This document shows, one piece after another, positions 1 to 5,626 of a stretch of DNA of 6,313 nucleotides. The notes under the pieces were generated by a model, which searched no databases, was not told the DNA's origin, and was given only the letters and a program-made list of their open reading frames with translations. The translations under genes and the position numbers were made by a program. The stretch's first letter is position 1; each line of letters starts with the position of its first letter. The stretch is taken from the NCBI GenBank assembly GCA_002296885.1, contig DBIH01000067.1, positions 1 to 6,313 on the forward strand. The letters run 5' to 3'. This DNA comes from Flavobacterium sp. UBA807. GTDB lineage: Bacteria > Bacteroidota > Bacteroidia > Flavobacteriales > Flavobacteriaceae.

Positions 1-224
1 GCTTCCTTGCCTTGAATCAAAGAGTCATTATCTCTTTTAATTACTGCATTCTCATCTGCGAAAGCGTAAAAAGCTTCCTGAATTCCTTTAGTTTGAGCCA
101 AATTTTTGAAATCGTCTTCGGCTTTAAAAACTTCTTGCTTTAAGGTTTCGGGATTTGCAGGTTCTGCTTTTTTGGAACAACTAATGATTGAAATTGTAAC
201 CAAAAATAAAAATAGTTTCTTCAT
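1..224 (-). CDS. Lipoprotein with probable NTF2-like (DUF4440/SnoaL) domain, 3' end outside the window
   Basis: Translating the minus strand from the ATG at 224-222 gives 74 complete codons open to the window edge, so the C-terminus is missing. Residues 1-15 are a short lipoprotein signal peptide (MKKLFLFLV start, hydrophobic core), with lipobox I13-I14-S15 before Cys16; it should be exported and lipid-anchored. Lysines 18-19 follow the Cys. Residues 27-74 resemble the start of an NTF2-like fold of the DUF4440/SnoaL type: a leading helix, then a GIQEAF segment (47-52), a FADENAVIKR stretch (55-64) and an IQGKE turn (70-74). That family includes small-molecule-binding and enzymatic members, so no specific function can be given. 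It starts 4 bp after the stop of the DUF486 gene and is probably the third gene of the leftward operon. The lipoprotein call is strong; the fold assignment rests on a partial sequence and memory of the family pattern. Confidence 0.8.
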   Translation of the reverse strand, partial: MKKLFLFLVTISIISCSKKAEPANPETLKQEVFKAEDDFKNLAQTKGIQEAFYAFADENAVIKRDNDSLIQGKE

Positions 225-228
225 AACT

Positions 229-597
229 TTATTTTTTAAAAATAAAATAAACCGCCAACACCAAAAAGCAAAAACCTACAACGTGATTCCATCGAAAGCT
301 TTCATTCTTAAAGAAAAGCAGTGAGAAAATAACAAACACGATTAAGGTAATTACTTCCTGAATGACTTTGAGCTGCATTAGCGAAAATGGACCGCCATTG
401 CCTTCATAACCAATCTTGTTAGCCGGAACCTGAAAACAATATTCAAATAACGCCAATCCCCAACTGATTAAAACAATGGTAATCAACCCGGCGTTTTCAA
501 ACCATTTGAGTTCTTTGAATTTTAGATGCCCGTACCACGCCAATGTCATGAAAATATTGGACAGAATAAGTAAGCCAATGGTAAAAAAACTTTTCAT
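229..597 (-). CDS. DUF486 / DMT-family small integral membrane protein
   Basis: This is a 122-residue protein with four predicted membrane helices at about residues 3-22, 37-53, 80-97 and 103-121, ending in a basic FKK tail. The family marks are an FMTLAWYGHLK stretch in the first helix and loop (16-26), SWGLALFEYCFQVPANKIGY (45-64), and QLKVIQEVITL (75-85). These match the DUF486 family, often named 'DMT family protein' because it resembles half of a drug/metabolite transporter. Length is normal for the family, and transport activity is not established for it as far as I know. The start codon (597-595) sits immediately after the TAG stop (600-598) of the upstream ATPase gene, so translation by termination-reinitiation is likely. 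The next gene begins 4 bp downstream. Family assignment is firm; function is unknown. Confidence 0.9.
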   Translation of the reverse strand: MKSFFTIGLLILSNIFMTLAWYGHLKFKELKWFENAGLITIVLISWGLALFEYCFQVPANKIGYEGNGGPFSLMQLKVIQEVITLIVFVIFSLLFFKNESFRWNHVVGFCFLVLAVYFIFKK

Positions 598-2127
598 CTA
601 TTTTTTAAAAATTTTACTCAATACTCCAAAAACACCCCGAATGAAAGTTGCACTCGTCACCACTTTCACCACAGACTTACCAATGACAGAAGCAGTACTG
701 GGTTCGCTGCTCTTCTTTTCTTCAGCTTTAGTTTCTTCTTCTGCCTGAGCCTGCGCTTCTGCCTGCTGGTTGGCAGTTTCAATCTTTTTGTTCAGAATTT
801 CATAAGCACTTTCACGGTCAATCTCTTCGGCATATTTTCGAACCAATTTCGATTTGCTGTTGATTTCGGTAATTTCAGCATCAGTCAAAACATCCATTCG
901 GCTCATTGGCGCACGCATCATCGTAGCGGCCAAAGGAGTTGGGATTCCTTTTTCGTTGAGTGCGGTTACAAAGGCTTCTCCAATTCCCAAACTGGTCAGG
1001 ACTTCATCGGTTTTATAATAAATGGAAGTCGGATAATTGTCCGCTGTCTGCCTGATGGCTTGTCGGTCATTTGCAGTAAACGCACGTAAAGCATGCTGGA
1101 TTTTCAATCCTAATTGCGCCAAAACACTTGCGGGCACATCCATTGGATTCTGGGTAACAAAGTAAACACCAATTCCTTTGGAACGAATTAATTTGATGAT
1201 GGTTTCTATTTGATCCAACAAAGCTTTACTGGCTTCATTAAAAATCAAATGTGCTTCATCAATGAAAATAACCAGTTCAGGTTGTTCTGCATCCCCTTTT
1301 TCAGGCATCTGCTGATAGATTTCTGCCAGCAGACTCAACATAAAAGTGGAAAATAATTTTGGTTTATCCTGAATGTCCGTCAGGCGGATGATGTTTACAT
1401 AACCTTTCCCGTTTTCGTCAAAACGCATCAGGTCATCAATTTCAAATGATTTTTCGCCAAAGAAAATATCGCCGCCCTGTTGTTCCAGTTCGATAATCTT
1501 GCGAAGAATAATCCCTGTGGTTGCGGTAGAAATTTTTCCGTAACTCTCTTCAATTTCTTCTTTGCCTTCTTCAGTAATATAATTCAGGACTCTTTTGATA
1601 TCCTTCAAATCAAGAAGTGGCATTTTTTTATCATCGCAGTATTTGAATATCACAGAAACCACTCCGGCCTGAGTATCATTTAAATCTAAAATCCTTGAAA
1701 ATAAAACAGGGCCAAATTCGGAAACCGTAGCTCTGAGGCGAACACCGTTTTGCTGTGAAAGCGACATGAGTTCAACGGGAAATGAAGCGGTTGCATAAGG
1801 AATATTTATCTTGGCGTGACGCTCAGTAATAAAAGGTTTCTCTTCACCTTCTTTTGCAATTCCCGAAAAGTCACCTTTGATATCCATCATCAAAACGGGA
1901 ATTCCGAAAGTTGATAATTGTTCAGAAAGCACCTGGATGGTTTTCGTTTTCCCGGTTCCGGTTGCTCCTGCAATTAAACCATGACGGTTTAAGGTTTTTA
2001 ACGGAACTTTTACAAAAGCATCAGGTACTGCTTCTCCGTTTAAAATGGCACCGCCAAGAAGAATGCTTTCGCCTTTTGAGGCATAGCCCTCATTAATATA
2101 TTTACTGAAATCTGCTGATGTTGACAT
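598..2127 (-). CDS. yjgR: HerA-like P-loop ATPase, DUF853 family (YjgR-like)
   Basis: This is a 509-residue soluble ATPase, close to the length I recall for E. coli YjgR (about 500). The N-terminal part (about 20-50) leads to a Walker A motif GATGTGKT at 54-61. MMDIKGDFSG (80-89) follows on the second core strand. Walker B is LVIFIDEAH at 285-293 with catalytic Asp290/Glu291, and a polar TQNP motif at 325-328 resembles the sensor strand of HerA/FtsK ATPases. Arg348 and Arg355 (in LRAF and NDRQ) are candidate arginine fingers. After about residue 450 comes a Gln/Ala/Glu/Lys-rich, probably coiled or disordered linker (453-475). It is followed by an amphipathic basic tail (about 480-509) containing FIRGVFGVLSKIFKK, reminiscent of the C-terminal tail in the YjgR family. 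The family resembles HerA DNA translocases, but its cellular role is not well defined. The ATG at 2127 is chosen because upstream is A/T-rich non-coding sequence. It is first in the leftward operon and its stop abuts the DUF486 start. Confidence 0.93.
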   Translation of the reverse strand: MSTSADFSKYINEGYASKGESILLGGAILNGEAVPDAFVKVPLKTLNRHGLIAGATGTGKTKTIQVLSEQLSTFGIPVLMMDIKGDFSGIAKEGEEKPFITERHAKINIPYATASFPVELMSLSQQNGVRLRATVSEFGPVLFSRILDLNDTQAGVVSVIFKYCDDKKMPLLDLKDIKRVLNYITEEGKEEIEESYGKISTATTGIILRKIIELEQQGGDIFFGEKSFEIDDLMRFDENGKGYVNIIRLTDIQDKPKLFSTFMLSLLAEIYQQMPEKGDAEQPELVIFIDEAHLIFNEASKALLDQIETIIKLIRSKGIGVYFVTQNPMDVPASVLAQLGLKIQHALRAFTANDRQAIRQTADNYPTSIYYKTDEVLTSLGIGEAFVTALNEKGIPTPLAATMMRAPMSRMDVLTDAEITEINSKSKLVRKYAEEIDRESAYEILNKKIETANQQAEAQAQAEEETKAEEKKSSEPSTASVIGKSVVKVVTSATFIRGVFGVLSKIFKK

Positions 2128-2159
2128 TAAGTTTTGTTTTTTTGATTATAAAGATAGGG

Positions 2160-2167
2160 CAAAGTAA
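2160..2167 (-). promoter_or_regulatory. Candidate -7 element for the leftward ATPase operon
   Basis: On the minus strand this reads TTACTTTG, one mismatch from the Bacteroidota primary sigma -7 consensus TAnnTTTG. It lies 32 bp upstream of the ATPase ATG, which would give a short leader. No TTG of a -33 element is visible at the expected distance. A second near-match, TATCTTTA, lies at 2149-2156 on the same strand, so the exact site is uncertain. Confidence 0.4.
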
Positions 2168-2433
2168 TGTGTTTTTAAAAATAGGAATTGTTAATTGATT
2201 TTATTGTAAATGAAAAAATGTTTAAATTTATTAATGAATAAAGTTTAACTTATAAATACATTTTCAGCTTTTTTTGCGTTATAGTTATAATAATGCATTA
2301 AAAATGTAAAAAAGGAGCAAGTTTTTATTTTATTCCTAATGATATTTTCAAATGCTCGAAAGACCTGAAATTACAGAATGAAATCAATGGGGCATTAATG
2401 TTAAAAAAAGTTTTTTTATTACAAGTAAAAAAT

Positions 2434-2441
2434 TAAATTTG
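2434..2441 (+). promoter_or_regulatory. Probable -7 promoter element for the exbB-exbD-exbD-tonB operon
   Basis: TAAATTTG matches the Bacteroidota -7 consensus TAnnTTTG exactly. A transcription start a few bases downstream, near 2446, would leave a leader of roughly 60 nt before the exbB ATG at 2509. There is no clear TTG at the -33 position. Instead, an A-tract followed by a T-tract (2402-2418) covers that region and might act as an UP-like or bent element. The leader is A/T-rich and has no Shine-Dalgarno sequence, as is usual in this phylum. Confidence 0.6.
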
Positions 2442-2508
2442 CTCCAATTCAAGTTTATTAACAACTAAAACTTATTAAATTATTTAAAACTAATTAAAAT
2501 TTAAAAAA

Positions 2509-3330
2509 ATGGCAAACGTTAAAAAAGAAGGCGGTTCAAAAGGAGTAGGAATGATGTCTGGATTCATCATTTTAGGATGTATTTTAGTAGGATTCATAAT
2601 TTGGAAATTTGTTATGGGTTCTTCTGACAATTTCGTAAACGGAATAGTTGGTGGAGAACCTAAAGACGGAAGTGTACTTGCGATGGTATACAAAGGAGGT
2701 CCGATCGTACCAGTTCTATTGGGATGTCTATTAACGGTAATTGTATTTTCAATTGAACGTTTTGTTGTAATTTCAAAAGCAGCAGGTAAATCTAACTTAG
2801 ACACTTTTATGCAAAAGATTACAGCTGATATTAAAGAAGGTAAAATTGATGATGCAATCAATGCCTGTGACAAGCAACAAGGTTCTGTTGCCAATGCAGT
2901 AAGATCAGCATTAGTAAAATATCAGGAAGTTAAAGCTGAAGGATTTAATAGCGAAGAGGCTGCTGAAACCATCCACGAAGAAATTGAAGAAGCTACAGCG
3001 CTTGAAATGCCAATGTTGGAGAAAAACCTAACTATCATTTCTACATTAGTATCACTTGGGACTCTTGCAGGATTATTAGGAACGGTAACGGGGATGATTA
3101 AAGCGTTCGCGGCGTTAGCAACTGCAGGAACACCAGATCAGGCTCAATTAGCAAACGGTATTTCTGAGGCACTTATCAATACGGCTACCGGAATCTCTAC
3201 TTCTGCTTTAGCAATCATCACTTACAATTTCTTTACTTCTAAAATTGATACCTTAACGTATTCAATTGACGAAGCAGGTGTTACTATTGTGAACACTTAC
3301 AGAAAATTTAGAGGAAGTTTAAAAAAATAA
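2509..3330 (+). CDS. exbB: ExbB/TolQ/MotA-family proton channel subunit ExbB
   Basis: This 273-residue inner-membrane protein is the channel-forming stator of the Ton motor, which uses the proton gradient with ExbD to energise TonB. Membrane segments lie at about 16-36, 64-88, 173-199 and 218-243. The last two hold the family signature: LLGTVTGMIKAF (189-200) and GISEALINTATG (217-228). By alignment from memory with E. coli ExbB, Thr192, Glu220 and Thr225 match the functional Thr148, Glu176 and Thr181. The cytoplasmic domain between the second and third segments (about 90-170) carries the usual charged helices. The first segment, after a basic Gly/Lys N-terminus, is extra relative to the three-helix E. 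coli protein. The start at 2509 is favoured because an A-rich leader precedes it and the basic N-terminus suits cytoplasmic placement; Met15/Met16 would cut it off. It is the first gene of the operon. Confidence 0.95.
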   Translation: MANVKKEGGSKGVGMMSGFIILGCILVGFIIWKFVMGSSDNFVNGIVGGEPKDGSVLAMVYKGGPIVPVLLGCLLTVIVFSIERFVVISKAAGKSNLDTFMQKITADIKEGKIDDAINACDKQQGSVANAVRSALVKYQEVKAEGFNSEEAAETIHEEIEEATALEMPMLEKNLTIISTLVSLGTLAGLLGTVTGMIKAFAALATAGTPDQAQLANGISEALINTATGISTSALAIITYNFFTSKIDTLTYSIDEAGVTIVNTYRKFRGSLKK

Positions 3331-3365
3331 TTCAGTTATAATTTAACTGTTTAAAAGAAAAAATA

Positions 3366-3998
3366 ATGGGTAAAGTAAAAATGTCCAAAAAGTCAACATC
3401 CATCGACATGACGGCGATGTGCGACGTAGCATTCCTTTTACTTACGTTTTTTATCCTTACGGCAACGGCAAAAGTACCGGAACCGCTACCGGTTGATACA
3501 CCAAACTCGACAGTACAGACAAAATTGCCTGAAACAGGTTTGGTTACGATTACAGTAGGTAAAAGTGATGGTAAAGAGCAAGTATTTTTTGGAATGAAAG
3601 ACAGAGCTATACGTTCTGGAGCGCTTGACTATATGGCTAAAAAATATAAAGTTGATTTTACCGATGCAGAGAAAGCACAATTTGCTCTTGTAGAAGAGTT
3701 TGGCGTTCCTGTTGAAGGATTAAAACAACTATTAGCCATGAAAGGGGCTGACAGAGCTAAAAAAGGAGTGCAACCAGGTATTCCTATTGACTCTCTCAAC
3801 AATCAGTTACAGGATTGGATACAATACGCCAGAACAGCAAACATCGATCAAGGAGCTAATAAAGAGCTTCAGTTTGCAATCAAAGGCGATGCTAAGGAAG
3901 AATATCCTCAAATAAAAAAAGTGATGGATATTTTGCAGGATCAAAAAATCAATAGCTTTAATTTAGTTACTGGTTTAAGAGGAAAAGACTATAAATAA
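3366..3998 (+). CDS. exbD: ExbD/TolR-family biopolymer transport protein, long form (first ExbD)
   Basis: This is a 210-residue bitopic inner-membrane protein. A short basic cytoplasmic tail (1-12) is followed by a single membrane helix at about 17-35 with the family motif MTAMCDVAFLLLTFFI (15-30). Asp20 matches the essential intramembrane Asp25 of E. coli ExbD, which takes part in proton flow inside the ExbB ring. The periplasmic ExbD fold is split. Its first strand (LVTITV, 59-64) and last part (LQFAIKGDA, 168-176, then a helix and FNLVTGL, 198-204) are separated by roughly 100 residues, mostly helical and charged, far longer than the equivalent in the roughly 140-residue E. coli protein. 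It lies 35 bp after exbB and 17 bp before a second exbD. Met6 is an alternative start, but either keeps the whole membrane domain. Family is certain; the insert's role is unknown. Confidence 0.93.
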   Translation: MGKVKMSKKSTSIDMTAMCDVAFLLLTFFILTATAKVPEPLPVDTPNSTVQTKLPETGLVTITVGKSDGKEQVFFGMKDRAIRSGALDYMAKKYKVDFTDAEKAQFALVEEFGVPVEGLKQLLAMKGADRAKKGVQPGIPIDSLNNQLQDWIQYARTANIDQGANKELQFAIKGDAKEEYPQIKKVMDILQDQKINSFNLVTGLRGKDYK

Positions 3999-4015
3999 TA
4001 TAAAGACATTATAAA

Positions 4016-4579
4016 ATGGCTGAATTAAATACCGGGGACTCCGGTGGCAAAAAAGGCGGCGGGAAGGTAAGAAGTAAAAAGTCTAATGCTAAGGTGGATT
4101 TAACTGCCATGGTGGATTTGGCGTTCTTATTAATTACTTTCTTTATGTTGACTACCTCATTATCAAAACCTCAATCTATGGATTTGGGTTTACCTGATAA
4201 AGATGAAAAAGATAAACCACAAAAGGATATAAAAGTTGACCAAAGAAGAACCATGACAATTATTATGGGCAAGGACAACAAAATAAAATGGTTTCACGGA
4301 CTTCTTGAAGCTCCGGAACCAGGTGGAAAGCCAACAGATGCAATTTACGGGAAAGATGGATTGCGCAAAGAAATCCTGAAAAGAGTAGTTTCTGTTCCTC
4401 AGGTAACAGGAGACAAGGACAAAGGATTGATTGTGATTATCAAACCTAGTAAGAAATCAACGTATAGAAATCTGGTAGATGTTTTAGATGAAATGGCAAT
4501 CTGCAAAGTTCCTACTTATGCTATTGTAAATGATATTACACCTGAGGAGATGAAATTAGTTGACGAAATGAATAAATAA
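4016..4579 (+). CDS. exbD: ExbD/TolR-family biopolymer transport protein, second ExbD
   Basis: This is a 187-residue bitopic inner-membrane protein paralogous to the preceding ExbD. The cytoplasmic tail is longer and rich in Gly, Lys and Ser (about 7-26). It leads into VDLTAMVDLAFLLITFFML (27-45), where Asp34 is the expected proton-carrying Asp. The periplasmic domain has a lysine/aspartate-rich linker (about 58-78), a strand TMTIIMG (79-85), a loop region with KWFHG (91-95), then GLIVIIKP (137-144), a helix with YRNLVDVLDEM (150-160) and the last strand YAIVND (168-173). The fold is the same as in the first ExbD, but the sequence outside the membrane motif is clearly diverged and the middle insertion differs. 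Its position between exbD and tonB, 29 bp before tonB, suggests the two ExbDs serve one motor, perhaps as a heterodimer in the ExbB ring; that is inference. Confidence 0.93.
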   Translation: MAELNTGDSGGKKGGGKVRSKKSNAKVDLTAMVDLAFLLITFFMLTTSLSKPQSMDLGLPDKDEKDKPQKDIKVDQRRTMTIIMGKDNKIKWFHGLLEAPEPGGKPTDAIYGKDGLRKEILKRVVSVPQVTGDKDKGLIVIIKPSKKSTYRNLVDVLDEMAICKVPTYAIVNDITPEEMKLVDEMNK

Positions 4580-4608
4580 TCCAGTGTTAATCAAAAATAT
4601 ACTAAAAA

Positions 4609-5394
4609 ATGAAATTAGACTTATTTAACAGACAGTGGATAGACATCGTTTTTGATGGACGAAATAAAGCCTATGGTGCTTATGAGTTACGTAAAGAAAA
4701 CCCTAAGACAAATATACGCGCTTTTATTATAGGGGCTTTAATTTTTGTGCTTGCAGTAAGCGCACCGCTAATTATCAGCCTTCTTCCGGATATGTCAAAT
4801 GATGAAGCGACACTGGATCAGAAAATAGTAACCATTAAGTTACCCCCAAAAGAACAACCAAAAGATCTTCCACCACCACCGCCTCCTCCTCCAAAAGTGG
4901 ATCAGGTAAAATTCGTAAAACCGGTTGTGGCTAAAACAGAAGAGATTGTTGAGGAGCCACCAAAAGTTGAGGAAATCAAAGATAAAAAACTTGGCGATGA
5001 AACTATTAAAGGTGACCCTGATGCACCATTAACAGTTGAACCGGTTGGTAACGGACCAAGTGTAGTTGAAGAAGATAACAATATCTACAATACTGCCGGT
5101 ATCGAAGTGAAACCGGATTTTCCGGGAGGATTGGACAAATTTTACAAATTCGTTGGTAAAAACTTTCAGGTTCCTGATGAGGATGGCTTAAAAGGAAAAA
5201 TATTTGTAACATTCGTTGTCGAAAAAGATGGATCGCTTACAGATATCAAAGTACTTAGGGATATTGGATATGGAACAGGGAAAGAAGCTATCAGAGTTTT
5301 AAAATCTTGCCCAAAATGGAATCCGGGTGAGCAAAATGGTAAAAAAGTAAGAGTATTATACTCTTTGCCAATTTCTATCCAAGCACCAGAATAA
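4609..5394 (+). CDS. tonB: Energy transducer TonB
   Basis: This 261-residue protein links the ExbB-ExbD motor to outer-membrane TonB-dependent transporters. A cytoplasmic N-terminal segment (1-35) has the Bacteroidota-style motif WIDIVFDGRNKAYGAYELRK (10-29). A single membrane helix lies at about 37-58. A periplasmic linker follows, with eight consecutive prolines (88-95) and then Pro/Val/Lys/Glu-rich sequence to about 145. The C-terminal TonB domain (about 168-260) starts at PDFPGG (169-174) and contains GKIFVTFVVEKDGSLTDIKV (196-215), then EAIRVLK (226-232), the CPKWNPGEQNGKKV block (234-247) and a final strand YSLPISI (251-257). These are the usual TonB_C landmarks, and length is ordinary for the phylum. 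It is fourth in the operon, and its TAA is followed immediately by the next gene's ATG. Which outer-membrane receptors it serves cannot be told from the window. Confidence 0.95.
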   Translation: MKLDLFNRQWIDIVFDGRNKAYGAYELRKENPKTNIRAFIIGALIFVLAVSAPLIISLLPDMSNDEATLDQKIVTIKLPPKEQPKDLPPPPPPPPKVDQVKFVKPVVAKTEEIVEEPPKVEEIKDKKLGDETIKGDPDAPLTVEPVGNGPSVVEEDNNIYNTAGIEVKPDFPGGLDKFYKFVGKNFQVPDEDGLKGKIFVTFVVEKDGSLTDIKVLRDIGYGTGKEAIRVLKSCPKWNPGEQNGKKVRVLYSLPISIQAPE

Positions 5395-5619
5395 ATGATT
5401 TCAAAATTCATAGAAAACTTTCAGAAGAAATCGCTTAAAGAGCGGTTTCTTCTCGTTATAGGCATACTGTTTTTTTTGATTTATTTAACATTGGGCCTGA
5501 TAATCATATTCATGAAGTCATTACCTTTAACATTAGAATATAAATACAGAATTGTTTTCGGAATTTTACTGATAGTATATTCTTTTTTACGATTTTTGCG
5601 ATTCTTTAACAAAGAATGA
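5395..5619 (+). CDS. Small two-helix inner-membrane protein of unknown function in the Ton operon
   Basis: This is a 74-residue protein I cannot assign to a characterised family. A basic, amphipathic N-terminus (residues 1-17, lysine-rich with Phe and Leu) precedes a membrane helix at about 18-40. A short polar turn (LTLEYKYR, 45-52) and a second helix at about 53-68 follow, with a basic tail RFLRFFNKE. The charge pattern suggests both ends are in the cytoplasm. It is very likely real: its ATG directly abuts the tonB stop (TAA then ATG, no intervening base), the next gene starts 7 bp downstream, and hydrophobic and charged segments alternate sensibly. The abutting junction suggests translational coupling to tonB. 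A role with the Ton motor or the following lipoprotein is a guess from context only. Confidence 0.75.
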   Translation: MISKFIENFQKKSLKERFLLVIGILFFLIYLTLGLIIIFMKSLPLTLEYKYRIVFGILLIVYSFLRFLRFFNKE

Positions 5620-5626
5620 TATAAGA

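Larger units (their letters stand above)
2128..2508. other. Divergent intergenic region between the ATPase and Ton operons
   Basis: This 381-bp, strongly A/T-rich spacer separates two divergent operons. I found no ORF beyond about ten codons on the plus strand (for example from 2340 and 2353) and no RNA gene. It holds a rightward promoter element at 2434-2441 and a weaker leftward one at 2160-2167. Short symmetric elements are a perfect 10-bp palindrome TAATGCATTA at 2291-2300, CATTAATG at 2393-2400, AAGTT-T-AACTT at 2241-2251, and an A-tract/T-tract palindrome at 2402-2418 just upstream of the rightward -7 element. The pair GGAGCAA (2314-2320) and TTGCTCC (2439-2445) is inverted, with the second arm overlapping the promoter. 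None can be assigned to a known regulator by eye. Confidence 0.85.

Noticed and set aside
106..748. Plus-strand ORFs of 72 and 90 codons over the leftward genes
   Set aside because: Both lie opposite well-supported minus-strand genes (lipoprotein, DUF486, ATPase C-terminus) and show no domain or plausible context.
1480..2096. Two plus-strand ORFs (67 and 61 codons) opposite the ATPase gene
   Set aside because: They are antisense to the P-loop ATPase core, and the composition is that of a reverse-frame shadow.
2291..2300. Perfect palindrome TAATGCATTA considered as an operator
   Set aside because: Ten-base palindromes of A/T-rich content occur by chance in such spacers, it is not repeated as an exact copy, and it lies about 130 bp from the best promoter.
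2340..2382. Tiny ORFs of nine codons (from 2340 and 2353) considered as leader peptides
   Set aside because: They are too short and overlapping, lie upstream of the inferred transcription start for exbB, and have no regulatory codon run or attenuator hairpin.
2402..2418. A-run/T-run palindrome considered as an intrinsic terminator
   Set aside because: There is no GC stem, the loop would be a single base, and no gene ends nearby since both flanking operons point away from it.
2490..2894. Minus-strand ORF of 134 codons opposite the start of exbB
   Set aside because: It lies wholly opposite the promoter-proximal exbB coding region, its translation has no coherent domain, and exbB is unmistakable. 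It is a shadow ORF.
5006..5411. Two minus-strand ORFs (68 and 81 codons) opposite the end of tonB
   Set aside because: Both mirror the TonB C-terminal domain, have unnatural composition (many Tyr, Gln, Leu or Ser) and no leader of their own.
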